The translations under genes and the position numbers were made by a program. From Candidatus Aldehydirespirator catecholifindens (lineage in GTDB: Bacteria > Actinomycetota > Acidimicrobiia > Acidimicrobiales > Aldehydirespiratoraceae), in contig JAPYNU010000078.1 in assembly GCA_028283245.1 (NCBI GenBank), positions 1 to 56,942 of the forward strand: 56,942 nt of DNA, in the 5' to 3' direction. Below are positions 36,201 to 42,561 of this stretch, piece by piece. Numbering within the stretch: position 1 is the first letter of the stretch; the number at the start of each line of letters is the position of its first letter. The notes below the pieces were generated by a model. That model was not told the origin of the DNA, searched no databases, and saw only the letters and a list, made by a program, of their open reading frames with translations.

Positions 36201-39200
36201 CAGGCGATACGTCTGCGATCACTGAAGGCAGCAGCAAGGTGTTCACTGTGAGCATCGGCCGGCCGATGTACGACCAAGAAGAAATCGCTTTCGACTTCTT
36301 ATTCTCGGGCACAGCGGTAGTGGCGACCGATTACAGTCTGGCCTGCCCAAGCACTCTGCCCTCTGGAGTGACTTGTGCAAACATCAACTCGGCGAAAGCG
36401 AAGGTGACCTTCGCGGGTGATGACCAGACTGGCATAGGCGGAGATGTGATCGTGTCGGCCAAGAGCGTCAATATCACTCTTGAAGCTTTAGAGGATCCAG
36501 ACGCAGCGGGCGAAACCGTTGATGTCGGCATGTCAAGCATCAAATGGAACACGCTGGCTGGTGGTGTTACCGCCACATCTTTGAACCCGCAAACCTTCAC
36601 AGACAGCTTCGGTGAGTTTGTTATCAACGACAAGCCGAAAGTGCCAACCTTGAGTTTCAGCACTGCTTCCTACAGCGTCGCAGAAGGAAGCACGCTGACC
36701 GGCAGGGTGAATCTGAACCCTACTAAGACGACAGATACCACCGTGGAGGTCACCACGACGCCAGGCACAGCGAAATCAGGTGACTACGCATCGTCATCTT
36801 TCAATGTGACGATTGCCGCAGGAGATAGTCACAAAGACTTCACAGTAGCCACCACTGATGACGCAATTGTTGAAGTCAGCGAGACTTTCAGCATCAGCTT
36901 GGGCACAGCGCCTCAAGGCACAGAACTGGGCGTGCTGAAAACCGCTGTGGTCACCGTAACCGACACTGACACCGCGCTAGTAACCATCGCACGCGCAGGT
37001 GATGCAACAGTGACCGAAGGCGCTGCCAGGAATTTCACGGTCAGTACTACCGCTGCGCTGGAAACCGATCTGACAGTAGCGCTCGCCATCAATGAGGACG
37101 ACACCGACGTAAGCGACTTCGTCAAGGCAGTTTCAGACGAGGTGGTGATTGCTTCGGGAGCAAAATCAGTCACTTACAGCCTCCAGACCACCGAAGACGC
37201 TTTGGATGAGCCGCACAGCGAAGTGGAAGTGGAGGTCACGGCGGGATCGCGTTACTCACCAGCGAGCGTCAAATCCGCATCAGTGCAGGTAGTCGATAAC
37301 GACAACACAGCCGTCACTCTTAGTGGCACTGCCACAGCGCTAACCGAAGGCCGCACCAAAGATTTCACAGTCCAGATCGGGCGGGGACTCTATAACGGTG
37401 AGGTTCTTACCGTGTCGCTGTCCTTCGGCGGTACAGCCACCACAGCCGTCCGCGGCACGGACTACACCTTGAGTTGTGAGAGTCCGCTGCCAACAGGTGT
37501 GACCTGCGCCAATTTGGACAGCGGCTCGGCTACGGTCACTTTCACCGGTCCCGCCAGCGGCCAGAGCGCTACGAGCGTTGAGATCACACTCTCAGCAAAA
37601 CAAGATGACACAGACGAGGCTGGCGGCGAGAACGTTGACATAGGCTTGACAGCCGCAGGAACGGGCCTTGATGTCGCCACCCCCACAGACAATTTTGGCG
37701 AGTTCGCAATCAATGATGTGCCACCGCTACCGACAGTGAACTTCGCTGCGGCTTCCTACAGCGTGACCGAGGGCGGTGTCGCAGCCGTTACGATCAGCAT
37801 CAACCCGACTCGCAGCTCTGACACGGTCATTGACCTCAGCTACGCGCACACAACAGCAAGAGTAAGCGATTACATGACCTTGCCGAGTTCGGTCACCATC
37901 GCCGCTGGCGCAGAATCTACAACATTCAACGTTGCTAGCAGGCAAGACACACTACAAGAGGGATCTGAATATACTGATATCACAATCGGGTCGCAGCTGC
38001 CAACCGGGGTGGTGCTCGGTAGTCCGTCAACAACTCGGGTGACAATAGCCGACGACGAACCGCTGACCGTGGAACTCTCTTCGTCAAGTCTAATGCTGTT
38101 TGAGGGTGGTGAGAGCACAACAATAACCGTGATGTTGGGTAGAGAACTACGCACTGGTGAGTCGCTTAATGTGCCGCTGAGCCTTGCGGGTGTCGCTACG
38201 CAGGGTGTTGACTACACCCTGACTTCAATGTCAGAAACCGGCGTTACTTATACTGGAGTGAACACAACCGAAGTAAGCATCGCATTTAGCTCTGGCGCAA
38301 GCCGTGCCGTGCTTGAGTTGAGCGCAATTGATGACGATGTCTACGAACTCAGCGGTGAATCATTGACAGTCACGATGGGCGCGCTGTCATACACTTCTGG
38401 TGTTGGCACAACCATCAATCCGGTGACAGCAGGGTCGCCACTGACCTTCACTGTGCTTGACCCGGCTGATCAGACACAGGCCTTGAGTTTGCAGACCGCA
38501 GGGACCGTCACCGACTTTGAGGACTTCTATATCGCTGAGGGTGGTGTCGGCACGCTGAGAGTGTCGCTGGCCACTGCCCCCACTACGGAGGTGACCGCCA
38601 CCGTTACTATCAGCAGTGGGTTGACCACACTACGGACATCTTCGGACATTTTGAGGGCTTTGCGCACCCACGATGAACCTATTGTAATCCAGCAAAGTGA
38701 TCCTGCCACGATCACTTCTGGTGCTGTGCTGACCTTCACGCCCACCGACTACCGCGACAAAGCCGTTGTCATTTCAGCCATCGATGACAGCGATGCCAAA
38801 GAACTTGAAAGTGTCTTAGTTCGTATCTCACTTGACTCGACTGACCCGCAGTACAGCGGCATGACATTTCAGCAGCCGGTGCGGGTAGTGGATGACGATT
38901 TACCGATATCCATCCGTGTGTCATCGGTATCAATTAACGACGTTGAGGGCAATCAGGTCCACAAAGTGTTCTTCACCACCAATCGCCGTGTTCATACACA
39001 CATCACATCTGCATTGTTAGAAGTGGCCTTCACATCTACTGCTGGCGACTTCAAGGCATTTGATGCCCGAAGAGTTTCACCCCCACAGTCCGCTGACTAT
39101 GACGTGCGCTGGCTGATCAACTCCATCCGCGTGGGTGAAAGCAGTGGCTATATCTATATGCCCAGCCGCGACGACAATCGTGTTGAGCAGGATGCCGTTG

Positions 39201-40210
39201 CTACTGCCACTTTGTCGTTGTCGGGCACTTTGCCGGGTGTCAGCGTGGATCCGGCACACAGCACGTTCACTGTGAATCACATTGACGATGATGAACTCAC
39301 TGCGCTCATCTTTCGTAACGGAGCAGAGTCTATACTGCAGTTCAGCAAACCCCGTGATTTCCCTTTGTTCATGGAACTACAGGCCAAATCTGGTGTAAAT
39401 CTTGAGCCTTTGACTCTTGCGCCGGACATTCGCCGAGTTGTGCTGCCAGATCTTGATGAACTTGCGGGGATCGTGCTGCGCACTCCCGAAGGCTTCCGAA
39501 TCGCTCGCAGTGGATGGTTCCGAGGAACAGACGGCGTGGTGCTGCGAGCTCACGGGGACGGCACCCCATCTGTGTTCTCGGCGTTTCGGCTTTCTTCGGA
39601 ACCGGCTGCGAAAATCCTGCCCAAGCAGGTGCTGATCGCTCAAGACATCATGCGTGATGAGTCCGATGATGTTGTTGTAGAACCGCTCGGTGATGACAGT
39701 GACAGCGTCTCAGATGCTGGCACGCAACATGATGGTGACAGCTCCGATGGTGACGTTGGGGTGGATGGTGACTCCGATGGTGACAGCTCCGATGGTGACG
39801 TTGGGGTGGATGGTGACTCTGGGGTGGATGCTGACTCAGATGTTGACAGTTCGGATGGTGACGCTGAATCGACGGAGTGGAAGCCCGATCCTGATGTAGT
39901 AGCCGACGTGCGCCGCTACGCCGCAGAGACCTGGCACGGTGAGGCTCATGTAGAGCGCTGGAAGCGAGTGCTCATTGGATTGGGTGTCGAAGCCTCTGCA
40001 GGACTCACTGCGATGACCTCAGCCGAAGCCCAGACCTATCTTGATCTGGGCTGGGCACGCTGGGCACCAGTGGTGATCGAACTCAAGAAGGCTGAGAAGG
40101 CAGCCACAGTGACGGTGCTGGCAACTCAACCTGATGTCAGGCATCACCGAAGCAGACCGAATCGGATGCGTCGGCAGCGCAGGCGTCTTTTGGGGCCGAC
40201 GGTTCTGTGA
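24281..40210 (+). CDS. Giant secreted protein (5,309 residues) with two subtilase + P-domain modules and a Calx-beta chain
   Basis: Signal peptide at 1-28 (FVAPVDA/Q). Module 1: FN3-like 29-110, two PPC-like beta domains to about 510, S8 peptidase about 540-840 with Asp550 (VVDQGID), His587 (NHGT), Asn687 and Ser759 (GTSASAP), then a P-domain about 850-970. Calx-beta-like domain 970-1097, a 220-residue DW-LIPSG domain 1098-1318, further Calx-beta-like domains to 1690. Module 2 repeats FN3, PPC, S8 (Asp2223, His2260, Asn2362, Ser2434) and P-domain from 1692 to about 2645. The rest is mostly Calx-beta-like domains with a second DW-LIPSG domain at about 3290-3485 and three ~370-residue super-repeats (from about 3595, 3965, 4338). 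It ends with a Ser/Asp/Gly linker (about 5145-5195) and a ~75-residue helical domain. Calx-beta domains usually bind Ca2+. Likely a cell-surface or released protease/adhesin; no sortase motif seen. Confidence 0.88.
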   Translation: MLQRGVFVALMLTTASAIGLIFVAPVDAQTLGAPTLRYVVEGEGSLTVAWMPPTSSSGVIAYDARYIESASTSKSDGSAWTIKSDVGTTNSLVALLDGLTDGVSYDVAVRARSDSLTSDWSSVMSGTPSDPGASVATASAVYDSVPLYAELSSATDIDFFSFTVAAESEYIVWSSGDTDTMVELTMSDGSSHSPPITHNNSGIEPGPNNFMLYGSATPGTYFVKVTSGSQADSATPLWQPSGDYTLHLHLAPDTTGYSDATAVMLNSKASGVLAQQDRDFFKIELPTDTTISAHIESPAFGSLVGQIVDSSGEIVALGRPSFLEPYWEHFALNVPLGAGTYYIVVAVPWTVTGDPYFLHVNESPLPSTKRDEAVNLPLGVVAGGTASHDSEALFRIELSEPLAIEVSSSSSVVGEMKIELWDQDGQIIAGGASQESRQLRQLTSQSYLLTLQSLGIREYLEAGVYYLNVNFLEAGTVGQFLTVIRPDYQYARQLRICQIGQPSVDDHLYGCQWHLHNTGQLAGAVSGEDINLGDVWAATKGEDITVTVVDQGIDYAHPDLRDNFDLATSGSAFGDPVVELANEATNHGTKVAGIIAARDNEIGVVGVAPRASISAYQLLGFPEADLAGLVEAFSLYAEDVSIRNHSWNPRQRAPRTVLPEAVKRALNTARTLGDGGRGTLQIQAAGNLGPSGEYTSHNRYLNYRGFVAVCGVDDQGEHYSDSAQGPNLWICAPTQGVGRPGIATTDRAGRYQLDFSGTSASAPMVSGVAALVRSVNRDLSWRDTKLILADSARVVKPGDASWESGATKYSSASQTYRYSHKFGFGVVNAERAVERAQNWKLLPDEESVSATQSTPFTIADTQTAAAQSTVAVDGSVTFVEHVKVTLDIESQHFRDLDIELVSPSGTISKLSVPFQCLPFHDCDVSGMAALSSTRHLGEDSRGNWTLRVTDSVNSGTSSTVSSWSIEIYGHTRAQVVSPATVWVSEGAGSVSIELSGDPLLSTMVTATLSTGTASGGSDCSTGGTDFDDDVPAVQTLSKGASSHTLSAIVVCSDTENEGDETFTVALTASSGVFDTSEAHCSSSTECIVTVVIIDDDLVVKVPSDWGLIPSGLNAGDRFRLLFRTSAERDATASDIAVYDSFVQSLASAPEAHADLGNYAEQFKVFGSTQAVSARTHNALWNTSGWVDGSRSSSSSGVPIYWLNGAKYADNYFGFCAYSSLSSSEKTALENQFHYGNIRSESGAVETMRREPFTGTGQSCETSETLFLGASPNVAHGAAGAVSAGGNAWDVSPWAEGTTSNSETRPFYALSPVFIASADPLVNLTVTPTSVAEGESVAISVSISEAQSAPLTIPLTYIDETAVSSADYTAVNSLVIPANMTASSTVMLSIVQDSFYESDETFSIALGKLPDSVQAGATSKALVTITDETDRPQMTIDWTGGATTVNEGAMASFTVTANRASSFDQSIVVSTQQATSDPIAMSDIDFAALRAQVVTMTAGTTTAFGAVTTTSDRLDEAAREKLRVVLDAPLSSAEYTIDSTDNESADLQIVDQNPTVVKLAVVGGTAAIAEAGGSKLITLRTARPLVGMESLTVQLTLTGTAQAGTDYELSANCVSGVACNLTTDPSNPTIIFTAGGQTASITLTTLQDMIDEGTHETVVIGVNAFSSSDWVNLDGGAVGVGRATTFTITDDDLPQSLEAPVVQHVIAGEKSLSVAWAISTVTVGVVGYDVRYIESTSTSKNDDSAWTIVENAWNPITDVGNYALGGLTAVVDGLTDGTSYDVQVRTRTASFTSDWSSNQISATPTEPGSTVSEALTVHSGATVHAELSSINDVDFYTFTVTTESEYMIWTTGDTDTLGELTQSDGTSRTPRIVHDDIGSRGGEADNFWLFGSITPGTYFFKVTPGSLSSSSHPLWNGIGPYALHLHLSQDTTGRNDAQRITLGSKNPGQLVSPGNIIPDLDVFELVLPTDTTISAHVELPAFVVAGQILDSEGNVVAPTQAGYLEPAGIQPAFHEVLTAGTYYISLYSASIPTQDEPYFLYVSESPSAVAVRSEAPLLPSHTVAGGIASHDTDSFFRLEVEQEAMVELSGSSRAGEMSVELQDEHGTSLPISVYKDIHTEPLSTIYQFTVREYLEAGTYYLNIKFTSPSVEGRFLTLMHSGYEYAQQVRQCPSGQLNIDDHLHGCQWHLHNTAQFAGAVSGEDINLGNVWEVTKGEGVTVTVVDEGIDYLHIDLRNNFDLATSGSAFGDPLEELLKEDDEHGTLVAAVIAARDDGVGIAGVAPRATISAYQIFDNSGAIADMSGLIEAFSLHSADVSIRNHSWGPNVVAPIRQLPAAIRIALDTARTVGDSGRGTLQIQAAGNENLSGGYTSFNRYLNYRNFVGVCGVDDQGKSVESSNQGPNLWVCGNTRSNLRVGITSTRTRNGYWPNFGGTSAAAPTVSGVAALVRSANRNLSWRDTKLILADSARGVELTDSSWSEGAAKYSKPSQKYRYSHKLGFGIVDAEQAVALAQDWTPLPAETSHSVTNNNEVILDFFNSTYQESVDFTGSATFVEHVEVTLDIEAVFFRDLDIELESPSGTISKLSVPFTCRFEQECSIFGTAVMSSARHLGENPQGSWTLRITDVLGSSSFPNTIRSWTLQVYGHVRAEMTSSAALSVSPTEVTEGDSLSYEITLDRAPGTGNTATVNFITVGGTATAGEDYTPVLAVGANAITFGPTETSKTVIVNTLRGDIGDDEPTETLRAFISRATLYFGNDSAGTPLAMNPHTVSVQIKDHPDDVTQAWFEAAVPGVVKNGEEAQFVARIDNPLSSDIILRYRTQRPATPITFYNRSVSRANSGDYVAAAFGSVTIVAGETSTVFTVATADDADSDYEFFRVRHRGLAPVGTSWRSDNLGGTSANMVIEPDTENNTVYVVAEPEAPQEGDTVKLSAHFSQGLVAADRINVTITAAASDGATDDDFTLTDGLLRISRDEQSSASTARQSGEINISEDADYDPDETISLTAIANRRTLKALAPTISIDNTTPLSAELSFTASNEDGIVSEGGTVGVTVSLGRTLRTGETIDVTLRLTYDEAGTILGDLTLVSAGNSETGFSIVSALADVARAHPRTNRSVTYQEMVLRFSGAGARSGTLTLTFGDDGVAADPMLTVALSVSEISATGIDEEVAVGAKSILLISVETEGLEITPQSLIVNEGTTAIYQVLLRSDPGEAVTVKIVSDDESVMTVNPSLLTFSSSGTDVWSTPQMVTVTAISDDDGFDGTASITHAVSGYGNVTAGPAVLVLVSDDDIASYTVPYDWSLIPSGVGFLARDSFRLVFATSETTTASSDHINFYNKFVERAVAGGHADIRSYAKGFSAWLSTTDVDARDNTRTNPTSDGIGHSVYWLGSNVKVADFNAGLYGDGTSGWGSNTAGRDEDGSSVSANTTAWWGSSTDGTKLTSNYVAADAEAVKLTDIGNPTDASTFYVESRRENRVLAISPVFTIEDRPIVNISSDAQSVTEADTVTFTVSSLPAPSSDLTVNLAVSEENVSDFVDDSVLNGLGSITIDAGVNSKTFTVPITNDTIDESNALLVAIVQPGDDYIVGSSNTAAVWVQDDDPTTVTLSGSAGSLVEGGERTFTLSIGRSLIGQILTAETLTVPLTFGGDADHRSDYTLACETPLPTGVTCDNFAMGVPQVTFAAPNNNRSSQSASSVTLTVTAVDDGSVEASGETVDINIGTVTHSALEGGVATPTDNFGEFTINDVPMVSFGAASYSVTEGGSVAVTVKLNTVQATATTVAITATSGTAASSDYMTPSNVTISASDSTATLTISAIQDTIVEASETFTIKIGTLPAGVLKGSVHTATVTISDDNDSAIVQIERIGTASVTEASNAKFRLTANQAVETPVTVNLTHTENFPSGAVDSAYDFVAATSGTAVIPANSDRVTYTVATTADTTDEPDADVVVAIASGTRYSTGTNSSAMVKVNDDDLTTVTLAGDTSAITEGSSKVFTVSIGRPMYDQEEIAFDFLFSGTAVVATDYSLACPSTLPSGVTCANINSAKAKVTFAGDDQTGIGGDVIVSAKSVNITLEALEDPDAAGETVDVGMSSIKWNTLAGGVTATSLNPQTFTDSFGEFVINDKPKVPTLSFSTASYSVAEGSTLTGRVNLNPTKTTDTTVEVTTTPGTAKSGDYASSSFNVTIAAGDSHKDFTVATTDDAIVEVSETFSISLGTAPQGTELGVLKTAVVTVTDTDTALVTIARAGDATVTEGAARNFTVSTTAALETDLTVALAINEDDTDVSDFVKAVSDEVVIASGAKSVTYSLQTTEDALDEPHSEVEVEVTAGSRYSPASVKSASVQVVDNDNTAVTLSGTATALTEGRTKDFTVQIGRGLYNGEVLTVSLSFGGTATTAVRGTDYTLSCESPLPTGVTCANLDSGSATVTFTGPASGQSATSVEITLSAKQDDTDEAGGENVDIGLTAAGTGLDVATPTDNFGEFAINDVPPLPTVNFAAASYSVTEGGVAAVTISINPTRSSDTVIDLSYAHTTARVSDYMTLPSSVTIAAGAESTTFNVASRQDTLQEGSEYTDITIGSQLPTGVVLGSPSTTRVTIADDEPLTVELSSSSLMLFEGGESTTITVMLGRELRTGESLNVPLSLAGVATQGVDYTLTSMSETGVTYTGVNTTEVSIAFSSGASRAVLELSAIDDDVYELSGESLTVTMGALSYTSGVGTTINPVTAGSPLTFTVLDPADQTQALSLQTAGTVTDFEDFYIAEGGVGTLRVSLATAPTTEVTATVTISSGLTTLRTSSDILRALRTHDEPIVIQQSDPATITSGAVLTFTPTDYRDKAVVISAIDDSDAKELESVLVRISLDSTDPQYSGMTFQQPVRVVDDDLPISIRVSSVSINDVEGNQVHKVFFTTNRRVHTHITSALLEVAFTSTAGDFKAFDARRVSPPQSADYDVRWLINSIRVGESSGYIYMPSRDDNRVEQDAVATATLSLSGTLPGVSVDPAHSTFTVNHIDDDELTALIFRNGAESILQFSKPRDFPLFMELQAKSGVNLEPLTLAPDIRRVVLPDLDELAGIVLRTPEGFRIARSGWFRGTDGVVLRAHGDGTPSVFSAFRLSSEPAAKILPKQVLIAQDIMRDESDDVVVEPLGDDSDSVSDAGTQHDGDSSDGDVGVDGDSDGDSSDGDVGVDGDSGVDADSDVDSSDGDAESTEWKPDPDVVADVRRYAAETWHGEAHVERWKRVLIGLGVEASAGLTAMTSAEAQTYLDLGWARWAPVVIELKKAEKAATVTVLATQPDVRHHRSRPNRMRRQRRRLLGPTVL
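39731..39870 (+). repeat. 45-bp tandem repeat encoding the Asp/Ser/Gly linker of the giant protein
   Basis: Two near-perfect 45-bp copies start at 39731 and 39776, followed by decayed copies (GTGGATGGTGACTC words). They encode SDGDVGVDGDS-type sequence, possibly a calcium-binding flexible spacer before the C-terminal domain. Confidence 0.8.
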
Positions 40211-40275
40211 CTGTGGGTGCTGTCAGTCTCTGCGAAGCGACCCACAAGTCAGTCCTCTACGTCATGACTTGAAGT

Positions 40276-40635
40276 TCAACACGCAGCCACGGCTGCCGCA
40301 GTTCGAGTTATAAGATCGCTGCCGAGGCCGTCGTCGTAGTCAACGATCCGCTCCGCAGTAACTGGAGTAAGAGCCTTCCACAGCAGCGGCGACCAAGTGA
40401 CCTGCGCCGAGACTAACAGTCCGGCATCTTGCACTGCGCACACCTTGATGCCTTCGGTTTCGGGAGGCGCGCAACCCCCAGAAGTGGCGCAACTGCCCAC
40501 AAAGTTGGTTGCTGCGTGCTCGACACGGATTTCGGCTAGGTCACCAGCGGCTGCGTGGGCTGCGTGATCTCGTAGCGACACTGTCATCGCGGTGATCATT
40601 GCTGCCAGCATCAATACCAGCACAGGCACAGTCAT
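40276..40635 (-). CDS. TadE-like pseudopilin of the Tad pilus locus
   Basis: A 119-residue protein. MTVPVLVLMLAAMITAMTVS is an N-terminal membrane helix; the rest is a small extracellular domain with four or more Cys (GSCATSGGC) suited to disulphides. Size, single N-terminal helix and position at the end of the tad operon mark it as TadE/TadG-like. I place the start at ATG 40635, which lies in an ATGA overlap with a 19-residue mini-ORF. A frame to 40671 is open but starts inside that mini-ORF region. Last gene of the operon, convergent with the giant protein. Confidence 0.6.
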   Translation of the reverse strand: MTVPVLVLMLAAMITAMTVSLRDHAAHAAAGDLAEIRVEHAATNFVGSCATSGGCAPPETEGIKVCAVQDAGLLVSAQVTWSPLLWKALTPVTAERIVDYDDGLGSDLITRTAAAVAAC

Positions 40636-40691
40636 GGCCGTCTCGTCTGGTTGTGTTGCGGTTTGTGCCACCGATGGCTGCGAACAGTCAT
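40632..40691 (-). CDS. Coupled mini-ORF (19 residues) before the TadE-like gene
   Basis: ATG 40691 reads MTVRSHRWHKPQHNQTRRP and stops at TGA 40634-40632, overlapping the next ATG (ATGA). The real gene starts MTVPV. GACGGCTATGACTGT here and GACGGCCATGACTGT at the true start are direct repeats 56 bp apart. Confidence 0.4.
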   Translation of the reverse strand: MTVRSHRWHKPQHNQTRRP

Positions 40692-40698
40692 AGCCGTC

Positions 40699-41103
40699 TC
40701 AGTTCGTTGCTGGGCATGACACCAGATGATGTGCCGATACGGCGGGGCGGGTCTGCGCGTAGCCGATCACGCACACTCGAGAACCGCCGAAAGGCCCAGC
40801 AACTTCGCATATCAAGGTGACCGTGGCTGATCGAGCCGAAACAGACACAGAGCCAGGCACAGCATTCGAGACGGCAGTGTTTGCAGTTGTTTTGGTGCAT
40901 GAGTCAAGCGTCGCGCCGAGAGCAACTCGGTCGGCTGTGTCGGCTGCTTCAGAAGTTGCTGCTTGCGAGGCTGCCTGAGCGGCGAGTTCGGAGGCCACCG
41001 TGGCACGGCTCTGACCGTTGGCTAAGCCACCGATGAGCGACACGCCCCAAAGCGACAGCACAATCACCGGGATCGCGATCACCAGACCGACAGGCTCATC
41101 CAC
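40699..41103 (-). CDS. TadE-like pseudopilin (second)
   Basis: A 134-residue protein from GTG 41103 with GGGAG about nine bases upstream. MDEPVGLVIAIPVIVLSLWGVSLIGG gives an N-terminal helix with a Glu/Pro lead-in as in TadE-type class. Then an Ala-rich helix (AAQAASQAATSEAADTADR) and a small Cys-containing domain. Sequence families of such minor pilins are weakly conserved; the call rests on architecture and operon position. Confidence 0.6.
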   Translation of the reverse strand: MDEPVGLVIAIPVIVLSLWGVSLIGGLANGQSRATVASELAAQAASQAATSEAADTADRVALGATLDSCTKTTANTAVSNAVPGSVSVSARSATVTLICEVAGPFGGSRVCVIGYAQTRPAVSAHHLVSCPATN

Positions 41104-41115
41104 GACACGGCTCCC

Positions 41116-41532
41116 TTAGCACGGCGGTGTGAGTGCCCAGCCGGTGGCGGCAGCGGGGCGAGCCGGTCGGCAAGCCACCGCGCTTGCTTCCAGCCAGCTG
41201 CGCACGCCCGCTACTCCCACCGTCACTGTCGCCAGCACCGTGCATGACGGTTCGGCCAAGATCTGGTAGCTGGTAGCTACGCCAGATGAGCGAGCCTCGG
41301 CGCGTAGCGCGGCAGCACCGGCCCCAGCCTCCACGGCTTGATGCCAAGCTGCGTGTGTGTCGCTGCAGTCCCAGTCGCTGCTTTCGAGCACCTGCACAGC
41401 GGCGTTGGCTGCAGCCACGGCTGCGGTGGACGCGGTGACCTTCGCCACTTGATGCAGGTAGACACCGAAGCTGATTGATACGGCTAAGAAGATCATCGCA
41501 GTGGTTTGCAGCACTGCATAGGCGGTATCCAT
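41116..41532 (-). CDS. TadE-like pseudopilin (first)
   Basis: A 138-residue protein, ATG at 41532. MDTAYAVLQTTAMIFLAVSISFGVYLHQVAKVT is the N-terminal helix, followed by an Ala-rich helical stretch and a Cys-bearing C-terminal region (SSDWDCSDTHAAW, EPSCTVLATV). It resembles TadE/TadG minor pilins, which prime or anchor Flp pili. Twelve bp before the next TadE-like gene. Confidence 0.6.
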   Translation of the reverse strand: MDTAYAVLQTTAMIFLAVSISFGVYLHQVAKVTASTAAVAAANAAVQVLESSDWDCSDTHAAWHQAVEAGAGAAALRAEARSSGVATSYQILAEPSCTVLATVTVGVAGVRSWLEASAVACRPARPAAATGWALTPPC

Positions 41533-41588
41533 TGCCTATCCCGAGCCTCAGTGCAGACCCGTGATCACGAACTCAAGCGCAGCTAAAA

Positions 41589-41786
41589 CTACGAACACTT
41601 GCCGCCGGTCCAGCTGCCGCTGACAGCTTTGCAGAGCGCTTCGCTTTTTATCTGTGACTTGTCGGCAATGTTGGCATTTGGATCTGGGGTGTTGGCACCC
41701 ACAGCATTCCATGTAAACAGCACCACCGCAGCAGTGATAGCGATAGTTGCAGCAAGCATGATGATCTTGGCAACAGGTGATTCCAT
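41589..41786 (-). CDS. Small single-helix pilin candidate (Flp position)
   Basis: A 65-residue protein from ATG 41786 (GAGGTG about seven bases upstream). MESPVAKIIMLAATIAITAAVVLFTWNAVGA is an N-terminal hydrophobic helix, followed by a short polar tail with two Cys (ALCKAVSGSWTGGKC) that can form a terminal loop. Size and place directly after tadC match the major Flp pilin, but the canonical G/E/Y cleavage site is not seen, so it may be processed differently. A frame extending to 41963 overlaps tadC and lacks a ribosome-binding site. Confidence 0.6.
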   Translation of the reverse strand: MESPVAKIIMLAATIAITAAVVLFTWNAVGANTPDPNANIADKSQIKSEALCKAVSGSWTGGKCS

Positions 41787-41832
41787 TACGCACCTCTTTC
41801 TTTGTTGGGTTGGGATAAATGGACTTTCGAAC

Positions 41833-42561
41833 TCATATGCCGATGTCAACGCTGGCCAGCAGCGCCAGCACCACCACCGCACTCGCCACGATGGTCGCAA
41901 TAGTGCAAGTGCCTGCCACAGCACGACCCAGAGCCTCAATACGCGTTCGACGGGTGTCTTCAAGAGCGTTCACCGCACCAGAGATCAGCCGGTCAACCAG
42001 GCTGCTGGCGGCGGCGCCTCCCCTCTCGGCCGCGGCGAGTGTGCCGATCAGGGTTTCGGCCTCGGAACCAGCGAAGTGATGCGCCGCGGCACTTAGCGGA
42101 TCGTTTCCTGAAGCCAACGCCAGGTTGATGCTGGTAGCAGCAGGCGCGAAGGCGGGCGACTCCACCAGCTCAGCTGCCTCAACAGCGGCATCGTTGATGG
42201 GATGCCCCGCAGCGGTGTAGAGCCTGATCCGGCGCAGCCATTCCAGCAAAGCGGCATCGCGACGCACCCGGTAACCCGACAGCACTAGGGCGCGCAATAG
42301 CAACGGAGCTAGCAGAGGTGTCCAGAAACCGACTGTCAAAGCAATCAAGACACCGCTGCGATAGCCATAAAGCAGCGTCCCAGCAGCCAGAGCCAGAATC
42401 ATTACAAGCACGGTTGCTGTCGTGGAGGCTCTACGCAGCCGCTGCGGTGCCCAGCCCGCGGCAGCGAGTTCGGCGGTTCGGCCAGTGACACGGACGGTTT
42501 CGGCATCAAACACCAGCCGAATGGCGGCACCAGCGCCAGACAAAGCAAAGAGCCAGATCAC
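41833..42561 (-). CDS. tadC: TadC-like type II secretion F-domain protein
   Basis: A 242-residue membrane protein with a T2SSF domain (PF00482): two N-terminal helices, a cytoplasmic helical block (LLEWLRRIRLYTAAGHPINDAAVEAAELV, and AERGGAAASSLVDRL) and a C-terminal helix. TadB/TadC form the inner-membrane platform of Flp pilus assembly. Overlaps the upstream tadB-like gene by ATGA (42558-42561). Confidence 0.8.
   Translation of the reverse strand: MIWLFALSGAGAAIRLVFDAETVRVTGRTAELAAAGWAPQRLRRASTTATVLVMILALAAGTLLYGYRSGVLIALTVGFWTPLLAPLLLRALVLSGYRVRRDAALLEWLRRIRLYTAAGHPINDAAVEAAELVESPAFAPAATSINLALASGNDPLSAAAHHFAGSEAETLIGTLAAAERGGAAASSLVDRLISGAVNALEDTRRTRIEALGRAVAGTCTIATIVASAVVVLALLASVDIGI

Noticed and set aside
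41787..41963. N-terminal extension of the pilin candidate
   Set aside because: Trp/Arg-rich sequence antisense-like in composition and overlapping tadC; ATG 41786 has its own ribosome-binding site.
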